Shown in pieces: positions 24,301-35,574 of a DNA stretch of 64,000 nucleotides. The stretch covers positions 5,084,001-5,148,000 of the forward strand of contig JAJQJQ010000006.1 of the NCBI GenBank assembly GCA_028622995.1, given 5' to 3'. The notes beneath the pieces were generated by a model. The model did not search any database and was not told the DNA's origin. It worked only from the letters and a program-made list of their open reading frames with translations. Position 1 is the stretch's first letter. Every line of letters begins with the position of its first letter. Position numbers and translations under genes: made by a program. This DNA is from Panagrolaimus kolymaensis (lineage: Eukaryota > Nematoda > Chromadorea > Rhabditida > Panagrolaimidae).

Positions 24301-27300
24301 AACCATGGTTTTTGTTCAAAACTTTCAAGGAAACGTTTTTATTTTCATATTTTATTAGTATTAGATAGGTCAAGAATATTTGTAGATAAAAATTAGCAAA
24401 AAATTATAAATTTCGACTAAAAAGCATACGATAACATAAAAAATTACCCGTTAGCTTCATTGGAAAAACTCTTAGAACGAAATAGAACGCGCGCTTTTTC
24501 TAGAATGATCTATGCTGAAGAAAATGGTGGTGCCATATGACATTTGTGTGACTTAAATTAACGAACGAAAGATGCACTTAATGTTTTTTGCTTTCTTCCT
24601 TCCCGAAAAAAACAAAATATTGCCATCAGCGTTTTTAAAAACATCAGCGCCGCTGCCATAGCAGTATATTTATATGGACCATAGACCCAAAAATAAAAGT
24701 TGCATCTTCTATTTTTTTAAATAGGAGGTTGTTTTCTTTTTTGCTCCACACCACAGAACAACCTATGGGAGAGGTTGGGAGAAAGAAGAGAAAGAAAGTG
24801 AGAACACATTTTTTTTTTGTTTCTTAGCCCCATATGATTTTTGATCCACTAGAAAGAAACTCACGAGGGTAGTGGTGACTTATTTTTTTCTTTCTTCGAT
24901 CATCATCCGTCCAGATGACATAAAAAGAAAGAATATAAATGTTATTCGTTTAATTCAGCGAAAAAAAAGTGAGGCAAAAAAATATTGTGGGCGGTATCAG
25001 ATGGAAGAAGAAAGAGGGAGATCACATAAAGACATTTCTTGTGATAATCAGTTTTATTTTTGTTTAGTTTCTTTTGTCACACGCATAAATTTTTTTTTGT
25101 ATTTTGAGCGAAGTTTTAAATTTTGTTGAATTAGTTTTTTTCATTATTCCTTCTCAAAAAACTCGTTATAAAAATTTAAATAAATGCGCTGAAAAATTTC
25201 TTTGTCTTGCTTTCTCCAAAATTTTTCATAAAGATATATTTGAATCCTAAATCTTCACTTTAATTTATTCACTTTCTACTTTATACTTTTGCAATTTTAA
25301 ACTATCCATTTTTCCAGCTGATTGAATTTTTTTTGTTTATTGACCATTTTTAGTTTTTTTATTAAGCACGTGGTGTGGTCTTTTTGGTTCTTTTTTGGAC
25401 ATGATGTTTAAAAATAAGATAGTTGCATTCCCTGCCTCTTAGAAAAATATTAAATCACTATTATTTAGTTTTTCCATGATTCATTAATAAAAATCAAACT
25501 ATAAAAAATTATGAAATAAACAAATTTCTATCTTTTTCTTTTTGATTTATAAACTTTTCTCGGTTACAATGATTTTCAAAAATGATGTCTTAAAAAATGG
25601 AATATTGGGTGTTGATCTCTCTTGGTCGTCGTTGTTTATTCATTTACTCAATTTTTTTATTTTCTAATCGGCAGAACACATTTAACGAACGAATGTCTCT
25701 CTCTTTTCTTTTTTTGATGTTGTTTTAATTTTTTTCTATTTTCACCTGTTCTTTCAAGAGACCATCTGCACGCGTTTTTTTTTTTATTTTTCGATCTCTC
25801 GATCTTCGTTTAAGCCGTTTTTCTTTCTTTGCAAAAAATAGAGTCTCAAAAACAAAAACAATAATATTAACTCAAATATAAAAAAACGAATCTAATGTTA
25901 CTCCTTTTTTTCAGCGATCTGGCGTATCTTCAAGAAAAACCAACCGTCGGCCGAAAAGGTGGACCTAAAGGTCGACGAAATACTTATGTTAAGCATTTAT
26001 TAAAGCAAAATGAGAATCGTGCTGTTGTTGAAAAGGTGCTTGCCAATGATAAAGATTTGAGCAAAAAACGTCGCGATCGTCTTCTCTCCCAACTTAATGA
26101 TGATCTTTCCATCGATGTTGGATATTCTCTTAATCGAAAAAATCGTTGGGAAACCATTGCAACCGCTGCTGATTTGGTTAAGAATGCGGATGAACCCGAT
26201 GCTGTTATCGTTTCGGGTGTTGATAGCCATTATGGAGTTGGTTTAACCAAGGTTTCGGCTTACCATCAACTTGAAGTTGATGGAACAGTCAATTCCAAGA
26301 AATGTGCAAAACCTTTCAATGGTATGGCATTGGAATCATTGCTCTCAAACAATGATGATCAAAAACGTGGCAAAAAACGTTCTAAACGTCTTGCCCTTGC
26401 TAAATTGGCTCCTCCATCCGCTGTTGAAGGGGATAATGAACTTGAAAAGAAACCTCATGTTCGATATATCCTTCGTAAGCCCCATCCAATTCCTCAAGTT
26501 TTTGGTGGATGCCTTTTTAAGCGTCCAACCGGACGAATTTATCGTTATCCACGGGCTGAAAAGCTTGCAGCTAATGAATATTTTGATGAAATGGAAATGA
26601 CCGCATCAATGAATAATGAAGATGGCAATGAAGGAAGTGAATTTGATATGACCGCTTCCATTGCCGCATTGTACAAAGCTCCCAGGCATTCAACCTTTTC
26701 TCTCGCTGATTTCATCAAGGATTCATCCCCACCCGTAATGGTTCATTCCAAATCCATTGAATCCATTGCAGATTCAAATAATGGAAAAATCGACCTTGAA
26801 GTTGCTGAAAAAGTTCCTACAACTTCAACTGCAATTCCATCATCTGGAATTGGAACAAGCAAGAATGAATTAGCAAAGAAAAATAATTTGTTTGAAGAAT
26901 TTGAAATTCTTAAACATCAAATGGGTATCACCGATTTTTTTGAAGCTTTTGAAAAGCTTTATTTACGCTCGGAACTTAAATTTAAATGGTTGAATAATGA
27001 AAAAACTAGATGCGTTTTTGATTTGACGCATCTTTTGGATGAACATACGTTTAAAATTGCGATGGTTGTAGTTGTTGAGGCTCTTAAAAGCAAGGAAGGA
27101 TGTTTACGGTAAGCATTCAAGCATACGAAGCGTCTTAACTGATTTTTTGAATAATATATAAAAAATAATTTAATTATTTCAGGGTACTTTTGAACGGGTC
27201 TTTTGGATGTCCGAATGATGTGGCTAATTTTGTGAAGGAAACAACATTCAATAGCCCAGCGGATTTTGTAGATGAATTAGTTAAAAAAGTTCAAAAAAGT

Positions 27301-28782
27301 TATAATGATGCACGTATGAGCACTAAAAATAGTGCCCTCACATCTTATAATTCTGTCTTTCATGGTCATCAATTGACTCTTCCATTTGATCCATGTGGAG
27401 ATTATAAAATTATTGAAGATGCTGCAGCTCGTGCACCCACGGTTGAAGCGATAATGATTGATATTCCTGAAGGTGATGATGATGACGACGATGATGATGA
27501 TGATATGGAAAATTTTGAAGAATTTGAAGTCATCGAAATGGATGATATCATCTCAGAAGTGGATGAAGATGAGGCAGAAGCAGAATATGAGAAAAATGGA
27601 AAAGAAATCCACGATGAAGTTGAAATCATCGCTGATTATGATTCTGGTTGTGATATGTGTCCTGAAGCAAATGATGATGAACTCATTATGCTTGATTCAT
27701 GTGGACATCGATTTTGTCGTTCATGCATTCGCAATGATCTCACTGATGCTATTATTCGTCGAAGTGCCTATCCTTTAATGTGCCTTCATGAAAATTGTGG
27801 AACTCCCATCAATCTTGATTTTCTCATTACCATTCTTCCTCTTTCATTCGCGGAATATTACTTTCGTTTTGCATTCATGGCTGAAAACGTTGCCGATGGT
27901 AAAACCGTTGTTCAATGCCCTCATTGTCGTGGATCAGCTGCTGTAAATAATAAACCTGCTTTTGGTAGCGTTAAATGTACAAAATGTTCCATTTGTTTCT
28001 GCTCTCGGTGTGAACGTCAACCCCATTTTCCATTAACCTGTCAAAAAATGGATACTTGGGAAAAGAAATTTGAAAAACAATGTAAGCTTTTTTCGAACAA
28101 AAAAGCCTAAAAAAGTTTTCTAATTTCCTTTTTATTTTTCAGATCCCATGGATCTTAGCCGCAAAACTCAGGGAAACACATATAAATGTGAATGCGGTGA
28201 AATGATCCAAAATCCTAAGGGTCTTCGACAAGTAACTTGTCATGGATGTAATTCAAGCTATTCATGGAAAACCGGTGAACCAATTACACGTGGAAGCAAC
28301 AAAAATTTAAGCAATCAACCTTTAACTTTGGTTGATCTTGAATCAATTCCGAATAATATTGCTGGCGAATTTTCGGAAATTTGTTCTCTTTCTCGTGCAC
28401 TTCGGTTTGATTTAACTGCCAATCGACAAATTACTAAAAATTTATGCAAGGTTGTTGATTTTCGCCTTAAACAGGCATTCATTGAAATTCGCAAAACTGT
28501 AAGTGTTTTCTTTACAAACACCAAAAATAGTGATAACAGTAATTTTTTTTTCAGGCTTTGCATATCCTCGAATACGGCTTTGCTTGGCTCTACCTCTCAC
28601 GTGGTCAGAAAAAATCATCCCAATGGAGTTCAATTAAAACTCAATTATCTTTGCTCCGCACTAAACTTGATGCGTTGCATAGCCAAATTTCAAATGGTCA
28701 AACTGATGGAATTGAAGCAAAGATTAATGAGCTAAATAATCTTACACAAAAATGTCTTGATGATTTTGTCGCTCATGCTTAA
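21358..28782 (+). CDS. RBR (RING-IBR-RING2)-like protein, catalytic Cys apparently missing
   Basis: Exons 21358-21382, 21498-21792, 25915-27108, 27183-28081, 28143-28498, 28555-28782 join in frame to 998 aa. The start at 21358 is the best in-frame ATG (MTLIIRYP); an inner ATG near 21704 is an alternative. The N-terminus is Ser/Thr/Lys-rich and low in complexity. About residues 107-500 include basic GRKGGPKGRRNTYVKHLLKQ. A run of about eleven Asp sits near 600. RING1 is at about 660-710 (CDMC...CGHRFCRSCI...C.HENC), IBR at about 749-795 (CPHC...CTKCSICFCSRC...H...C) and a RING2-like segment at about 818-850 (YKCECGEMIQNPKG then LRQVTCHGC). RBR ligases carry ubiquitin on a RING2 Cys within GC.HM.C; here that position reads GLRQVTC. 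Activity is therefore doubtful. The ~4.1-kb intron 2 contains two MITE-like elements. Confidence 0.85.
23028..23877. mobile_element. MITE-like element, TA target, ends CACTGAAAAAAAG
   Basis: TACACTGAAAAAAAG at 23028-23042 is the exact reverse complement of CTTTTTTTCAGTGTA at 23863-23877, 835 bp apart. Flanking TA on both sides fits the TA duplication of Tc1/mariner-type elements. The interior has repeated TGTGGAAG/CTTCCACA motifs and no coding sequence, so it would be non-autonomous. The ends beyond 15 bp do not match clearly. Confidence 0.55.
23652..23679. repeat. Perfect 12-bp stem hairpin followed by a T run
   Basis: AACAGTGATTTT, loop TGGT, AAAATCACTGTT, then a run of T. It lies inside the element at 23028-23877. 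It may be structural or a short transcript terminator; nothing more is shown. Confidence 0.6.
24040..24532. mobile_element. MITE with ~115-bp identical inverted repeats
   Basis: Left arm 24040-24154 and right arm 24418-24532 appear identical by eye, starting CACCACCATTTTCTTCAGC and including AAAAGCGCGCGTTC. The ~260-bp centre is AT-rich and non-coding. CCAT flanks both ends (24036-24039 and 24533-24536), a possible 4-bp target duplication. It sits in intron 2 of the RBR-like gene. Lack of decay in the arms suggests recent insertion. Confidence 0.8.
24533..25914. other. Rest of RBR-like intron 2
   Basis: Low-complexity T/A-rich sequence with GAGA/TTC runs. No exon recognised; it ends with the acceptor TTTTTTTCAG at 25914. 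Confidence 0.6.
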
Positions 28783-29678
28783 AAACTTTTAGGTTAATTA
28801 ACACGCTTTTTTGTAGCGCATTTTTCTTAAAATCAAAAACTTTTTTCATATGCTTGACCGACAAATATTTTTTTGGATGCTTTTGTTTTATGTAAGCGTT
28901 ATTTTTTTCTCTCTATTGCCTCCTGTAAATTTACAAAATCTGACCACATTATCGTGCTTTTAATTTAGACTTTCTCATGCACTAATGTGTCTTCAAAAAA
29001 AAAATCTCAAAAAATTGCAGTAAATGCAAAAAATTGCCTTTGTAAAAAAAATTATGTATGTATTAAAATTAATATAATTAAAAAAAGCTGCCAATCTTCG
29101 TGCAGGCGTTTTCTTTTCTTTCAATCACTTTAAAAAAATACTTTAGTCTCTCAACTTTTCTTTCTCTCGTCAATTCTCTCTCTCTCTCTCTTTGTATATT
29201 TTAAAACCAATTTCTTTCTCTCTTTTTTTTTGTATCGGTTTTTAGCTGTGCTAAACTTCTTCTATCTATCATTTTTTTAAATTCAACTTTCTTTTCCTGA
29301 GTTTTGTCTAGCTGGCTAGGAGGCTCAGCTTTACACTCACACATATAATAATTGTGTATTGTATTGTAATGCTGTCCAAATTTTGATCTAATTTATAGAT
29401 TTTCGTAGCAATAAAATCTTGCATATGCATTTTGTATGTTTCACCTCTCATTCTTTTACTTTGAACTATTAGAAAGATATGCCATAAGTACAAATTCATT
29501 TCAGCTATATTCAAACAAAAATCAAAACATAAAGCAGTACTTTATCATTAAATAAAATAATTAAAGCATTACAAACCATAAAAATTAAAAAAACAACAGA
29601 ATAGAAAAAAATTCCAAAAAACATAAAACTAATAACTACAAAACAAAAAAACGAACAAGTTTACAAAGTGTTTTATAG
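28783..29678. other. Convergent 3' spacer
   Basis: Space between the RBR-like gene (+) and CDC25 (-). Contains a (TC)n tract near 29170-29190 and AT-rich sequence; presumably both 3' UTRs. No gene seen. Confidence 0.6.
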
Positions 29679-31074
29679 TCATACAGATGGTTTGGCATGA
29701 TAAGTAGCAGCATCGCTTAAAGAAAAAGGAAGCGGAGGTGGCAAGATAATACGTTTTACACTTTTCTTAGGAACAACAGCAGCTTTGTTAGCACAAGAAC
29801 TCTTTGGTTGATTTGAACGGGAGCGAAGAGAATAACTCATAGAGACAGACTTCTGATGGAAAGAATACTTTTGAACTTCTTTAGCATGGCTTTTTGATTT
29901 CATTGGGATATAACATTCAGGTTCACAGTATTTTCCAAGATCAGCGTTCTTAAAGAAATGGCGGTACCCTTGACTAAGAACATAAATCTCTTGATAATCG
30001 ATGTAAGGATAACGGCTGTGATTGAGTTGTCGATCGAGTTCACGAAGAGAATTTGCCATATTTGGACCACGAACAGAAGAATATTCACAATAAAATATTG
30101 GAGTCTTTGAATGAATCTTGAATTGATCTTCTTCAGATGAAGGGTAAAAGGTTGAACGAAGCTCAATTGGATCAAAAAGGTTTATTGCACCCTAAAATAA
30201 AAGAATACAAAATATATTAATAATGGGCAAAAGAATGTTACCTTTATGTGTCCACCATCATATTCAAATGGGTAGCGACAATCAACAATGATATATCTTT
30301 CATAAAATTCTTCACCAAGATTCTTAATCAATTCAGCAAGGACTTTGCTTTCAATTCTTCCAAAGGCAATATCAGATGATCGAGGTCGAACTCCATTTAC
30401 TATTTCAAGTGAATATTTGTTTGAAGGAGATCTTTCAAGTTCACCAGTAGAATGAGAACAATGGAATGACGGACGAAGGCGCTTGTAAGAAAGCTTATCA
30501 CGCTTTTCAACTTCTTCACTAACATGACACCGAAAGCTTCGTTTACGAGAAATATTGACATCACAACGATTGGGCTTAGTTGAAATTGGAGAACATTCAG
30601 GAATAATGTTGGTGCGACTATGACTGAAAATATGAATCATATTAGTAAATGATTAAAATTGTAGGGTAACAAAACATTATGTTACAATACATGAAGAAAG
30701 ACTTACACAGATAAGGTGATATCTTTCAATGGCGTTCTTGTTCCCAATGGTTTGGTGCGAAGATTGTTATTATTCAATGAAGATTGACAACGTTCAGCAG
30801 CTTTTCTTTCATGCTCCAAAAGATCATTACAATAAGAAGATGGAATTTCAGGAGATTTATTCATTTGAAATACGGTAAAATTTGTTGGTCCAGTTGTAAT
30901 ATACAAATTGTCGGAACATGAAGTTGAAGAAGAATCAGAACATGTTGACGAATTTGAATAACTTGAATCAAATCCAGAACTTTGTGAACTTTCATCATCT
31001 ACCATAAACGATACTTCAGCTTTCAGTGAACATAACCCATCTTTTCTTGATTCATCACAATAATAAGAAGCCAT
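29679..31074 (-). CDS. cdc-25: CDC25-type dual-specificity phosphatase
   Basis: CDC25 phosphatases remove the inhibitory phosphates from CDK1/2 and drive entry into mitosis and meiosis. Exons (minus): 31074-30707, 30623-30242, 30191-29679, giving 420 aa; all phases agree. The N-terminus is Ser-rich and phosphorylation-prone, as in the family. The catalytic rhodanese-type domain runs from about residue 195 to 310. It holds [20 protein letters not shown], a clear match to the family IIDCRYPYEY.GGHI.GA. The active loop is FYCEYSSVRGP, with Cys near residue 285; the usual form is HCEFSSERGP, so His before the Cys is Tyr and the Glu before Arg is Val. The tail (MAN...LR.LDR..N..RYP...Y.E.YVL..GY..F) is typical and ends in a basic stretch. 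The gene is likely under E2F-type control (see 31155-31580). Confidence 0.92.
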
Positions 31075-31154
31075 ATTATTTTGAGATAAATCTAAAGTTG
31101 AGGATGATTAATTTTTAATATTTTTGTTTTTGTTTACAAAATAAAAATGCAACG

Positions 31155-31580
31155 TTTTTGGCGGTCATTTAGTTGTTATTTAGGTTACGCCTTGAGAGCT
31201 TATAACAAAAAGCATATTTTTTTTATGGCACGATTATCAAAGGTCAAAAAGAAAACAAAAGAAAATAGGTGCAAAAATCCCAGAATCGCCACGCTTATAC
31301 AATAAACAAAGGAAAGCCTGGCGCGTGATAAGATATCATATAACAAAAGCACTTACCTCCTTTGCATAACCTTTTGAAGTTGAGAATAAAAAAATAATAG
31401 CAGCAAGAGATCCCTCAACAAAACAAAAAAGCGAGGATCTTTTCAAACGAGAAAATAATAATCTGAAGAAATAAATTTCTATGAATCCAAGCAAAAAAAG
31501 AAGCGCGCCAAAAATTCTGCAAGAAAATACAGTATTTTCAGCGGCTTTTTTTGAATTTAGAGCAGCGCCAAACTTTGGCG
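31155..31580. promoter_or_regulatory. Cluster of E2F-like sites upstream of CDC25
   Basis: TTTTTGGCGG at 31155-31164, GCGCGCCAAAAA at 31503-31514 (reverse of TTTTTGGCGCGC), and the back-to-back pair GCGCCAAACTTTGGCG at 31565-31580. The E2F/DP consensus is TTTSSCGC. All lie 80-510 bp before the CDC25 start in otherwise GC-poor DNA. The function is inferred from motif and position only. Confidence 0.5.
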
Positions 31581-31730
31581 TGTTTTGAAAATTTGAAGTA
31601 CATATTTAGGTTTTCAAGTATGGCTATTTTTCAATAGAAATAATTATTTTTTACAAGATTATTATACTCAAAAATTACATAATAATTAACAGTAAATCTG
31701 TGTTCTTCCTTCTCTGACTGTACACCAAAT

Positions 31731-31973
31731 TCACAAACACCTTTTCACCTGAACAAAATCATAACCATTTTCCCTTTTTATCTTTATTTCTTTGTTTTTT
31801 TTTCTTTCAAAAAATTCTTTAGCTTGATTCTCAAGTATAAACCTTGATGTAATGGCTTTGTTATTTATGTAATATTCCAGAGACTTAAACCCAATTGACT
31901 TAATGACGAAGTTGTTGCAATCTATAACCAAGCGTATCATTTTTTTTATCACATGTAAAATAAAAATTTTCAA
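31731..31973 (-). CDS. Small hypothetical ORF, possibly a gene fragment
   Basis: 80 codons (MKIFILHVIKKMIRLVIDCN...FVQVKRCL). The composition is ordinary protein rather than low complexity (KSLEYYINNKAITSRFILE, AKEFFERKKNKE), unlike nearby frames. No splice partner or family recognised. It may be the last piece of a decayed gene. Confidence 0.3.
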   Translation of the reverse strand: MKIFILHVIKKMIRLVIDCNNFVIKSIGFKSLEYYINNKAITSRFILENQAKEFFERKKNKEIKIKRENGYDFVQVKRCL

Positions 31974-32334
31974 ACATTTTTTTATTCTTCTGCCATATTA
32001 GTCTTATATATTTGATAGCCCTCGATCATACATTTTTCATTTTTTCATGATTCATTGATTGGTCGGACTTTTGAAGATGCTCGTCTCGTCAAAGTTTCAA
32101 AAAACAAAAACTCATTTTTCTTTTTAACATAAAAATGATTTTTTAAAGTGTTAAAAGCTTCCTTTATAAAAACCTCAAAGTGTTTATCCCAAAAAAGGAA
32201 TAAATTTGATTGACATCAAGGTCTTGGAAAAGTTTTTTAGGCTCAGGCATGCAATAATCGATCGAAATATTTTATCCCTTCGATTAAATTCTCTTCAATG
32301 TTTTGCCATTTTTATGTTTATTTATTGTGAAAAA
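31974..32334. other. Spacer, no gene seen
   Basis: AT-rich spacer before the first Hsp70-like gene. The frame of that gene's first exon runs open upstream to about 32206, without an ATG. Confidence 0.5.
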
Positions 32335-34066
32335 ATGGTGATGCAAAAGAATCAAATAGTTTATGTATCTTCATTTGGTATTAAACTTTCATTTTATGTT
32401 ACTTCCATTGATAATCCGAAACCAAGTTTACCTATATTGGATGAGAAAATAAACGTTGAAACCCCAATTGGTGCAGAAATATTCTTTCAAAAGCTTGAAA
32501 GTATTGTTTTATTGAATCAAGTCAAAGGTCTTGTATTTATTTATTGTCAACCACCTGAGCTCAATTATCCTGTATTTCATTTTCGTGAACGATGCCGTGA
32601 ATTTTGTTATGAAAATGAAATTATTTGCCATTTTACTTTTTATAAAACTTTAATGGCTTTTACTGCTTTAACCATTTCAAAAGTTAAAGTATTTGAAAAT
32701 GAATCAATTATTATTGTTTCACCTCGTGGTGATCCAGTTGCAGTTTGGGCGATCACTTTCAAGAATGGTAAATATCTTATTGAGGATTACCGTAATCTTC
32801 CATGGGCATCTGATTCATTTCGATGGCGGCAACAAATTATTGGATATCGAACACCAAATAAAATTATTTTTATGAAAATGTCATATGAATGCAATTTGAG
32901 GTTAGTAAAAGTAGAGTGATTCATAAATTAGAAACAATTGTGATTATTTCTACAGCTTTGATTTCATGGTTCTTTCCAATTTTAGAAATCTTGTTAATGC
33001 ATTTAATCCATTGAATCCAATAATCTTGAATGGTTGCTACATGGACTATGTTGCAACAGCAGCAGTCGAAAAAATTCTTCAACTGAGCAACCATCCAAAT
33101 AAATGCTATGATGTTGTACCATTAACCCAGGAATTATATTTAACATCGGATGATCAACTTTTGGGCAAAATTTCTAATGATGTTAAAATTCCCTGCCAAG
33201 TATCAGTTACGGTTTCTTCAAATCAAGAAATTCTTGTAAGTTAATAGCTGCTAATATTGAGAATTATAAGTTTGCGATTGCAGTGTGGCCTACGTTCTTT
33301 GGATATTTACATGCAAGAAAATGATGATCAACCAGAGAAGGTTAATTTCTTGCAATTTAAAAATATGGACGACATTGACATTGTTTTGAAAGTTGATGTT
33401 GATTCTTTTTTTGAATATGAACTTATGCCTAAATACGTCTCTGTTAAAGACACGAAAGCCAGAATTGTTTTGAAAGAAGATAATTTTACAGTAACAATAT
33501 GGAAAGATTCGAAGATTATTGTTGAGGAAGAATGTGGTAGTTTTTAGATTTCTTTTATGCATTTTTGACTAATTATGATTTGAATATCGAGTAGTTTCAG
33601 GGTTGAAAAACGTGCCATATTTCATTGATTTTAGTGAGAAAAATCCCGCTATTGGTAAAGATGCACGTCAACGCTTTCTTACACATCCATCGTTTGTAGT
33701 CTTTGGTATCATTTTTCTTCTTCGAAATTCAGGGTTCTAATCCAAACTATACTTCCAGACATTAAAAAGCTTCTTTCTTTAACTTCTTTGGATACTATTA
33801 ACCAAAATTGGAGTTTTTCATTAAAAACCGATGGCGAATATCCTGTTCTTATCGATGTTGATACAATTGATGGAAGACGACAATATACTCCAGCATTTAT
33901 TTTTGCCATTATTTGTAAATGGATTATTCTACAAATTAAGAAAAATACTGGAGATTTTTTGAATGAACTTGAAGTTGAATTACAGCTTTCCGTTGTTAAT
34001 CAAGCGTTGAAAGAAAACATTGTTGCAGCATTTCGAATGCTTAAAATTAATTTGAATTTTGTTTAA
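32335..34066 (+). CDS. Divergent Hsp70-like protein (family copy 1), one doubtful junction
   Basis: Proposed exons 32335-32900, 32986-33235, 33284-33536, 33601-33705, 33733-34066, about 500 aa. The start is taken at ATG 32335 (MVMQKNQIVYV). By eye the middle follows the second half of an Hsp70: GCYMDYVATAAVEKIL for the DEAVAYGAA..A.L block, then VVPLTQELYLTSDD and KIPCQVSVTVSSNQEIL for DVTPLSLGIET... TTIPT....TFSTA.DNQ. After that comes PYFIDFSEKNPAIGKDARQR then THPSFVVF, like the N-terminal IPSYVAFT..ERLIGDAAKNQ...NTVFD block of Hsp70. So N-terminal-type sequence lies downstream of C-terminal-type sequence. Signature motifs (DLGTT, DLGGGT, GGSSRIP) are absent. At 33705/33733 the obvious GT-AG join shifts frame into a stop. 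A phase-2 donor after 33698 would rescue it but loses conserved FVVF. It may be a decaying copy. Confidence 0.55.
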
Positions 34067-35574
34067 ATTTTTGATCGTATTTGCTTTTTTGGTAATAAAT
34101 TCACAGTATTTTTCATTAAAGAAGTGAAAAGTTTGTGATTTTACTACGGATTTCTCAAGCTTCCAAAAATTTTGAAAAATAATTTCCCATGTCTTTCGAC
34201 CGTCGCATGAACAATCTTTTTTCTCTTCGAATTTTTAATTACAAAAAATATAGTTTTTTTATAGCTTTTCAAAGTATCAATTTTCGATACTTTGATACCT
34301 TTTCTTTTGTATAAATAAGAAAAACATAAAATTGCATGAATAATGAATAAGCGTCCACGTTCACCTTCTTAGAATGCAGCGGCAGCAGCAACGACCAAGT
34401 CTCATTCTTTTGACACTTCCATTATTTTAGGTAAACATTGGCTTGTCTGAGAAGCACCAAAGCCGCTCTAAATCCAATAAGTTTTTTGTTTTTGTTTTGT
34501 AAAATTGTGGATTCTTAATTAAACAAGGGTAAAAAAAGAAAAGAAATTTGATATTGTCCAACATTGAATTATTATAAAAGGTGGCAGTAGCCACGCCACC
34601 TAGAAAAAAGCAGCCAAAGTTAAAAAAAGAAAGGAGTGGTGAAAATTTTATCGCCTTTTTTGGGTTTTTAATTTTAATAAAAAAATGGAAATATAGAAAT
34701 GGCTTTTAAATATTAGAAGAACAAAATTGTTTTGTGGTTATGGAAAAATTCAAGGAGAATGAACGCGTGTTGTTAAGTGTTTGTGCTTACAAAAGCTTGA
34801 AATTGAGGCTGATCAATGGCTGGAAAAAGCGTCTTGAATACTCTTGAGTGGTTTGAGCTTTTAGTAAAATGTCAAGTTTTCTGTTGAACTTTTGGCAGAT
34901 ATTTACGATTAGTAAAATCCAGGAAATGATGACTTTCTAAAGCTACAAATTATACTATGAGTCAACTCATATATGAGTCTTCTTTTCTCCCAAATCCATG
35001 TTTCTGGAATATGGATATGGATCAACAAATCTTCTACCAATCAACTTTCACGTGTGTAAAAAAATGAAATGACGAAGTTTGTGGTCCAAAGAGGAACTGG
35101 TTTTTTTTGCAATTGAGAACAGCCATAGCAGCCACAATCTCTCTCAAACATTACAACCTTTGTTCTCAAACTTTTTTTTGTCTATCTTTTTTATTCTCCC
35201 ATTATTTTGTGACTGACTTCTCAATGTCAACATTTTACACAAACTTCCGCATGCATCATTCTTGCGCATTTCTTGGATTAAGGATTCCTTTAATGAAAGA
35301 TTCTAAAGCCAAAAATGATAAACTTTGAACTTTTTTTTTATAAAATCAATGAAGCAGACATCCATAAAATAAATGGTTTGATTTCGCTATTTTTTTCTAA
35401 ACAACTCTTTCGCGTTTTTTTGTTTATTGTTTTGATTTGCTTATGTTCGTGTTCGATAATATTGCTGCTTATCGATTCTTCTTTGCTGACTTTTTTTTTC
35501 ATTCATCACTGTTTTTTATTTTTCAGTTCCTTGTTTTTATTTGTGATCAGACAGAAAAAATAATAATAGCAGCT
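34067..35574. other. Intergenic region upstream of the Ly6-like gene
   Basis: AT-rich. It holds a 10-bp perfect inverted repeat (TCAAAGTATC at 34269, GATACTTTGA at 34286) with a 7-bp loop, and ATGAGTCAACTCAT (34957-34970), which contains the AP-1-type TGAGTCA. No gene seen. Confidence 0.5.

Noticed and set aside
27402..27629. Ser-rich minus-strand frame
   Set aside because: Shadow of the Asp/Glu-rich coding run of the RBR-like gene on the plus strand.
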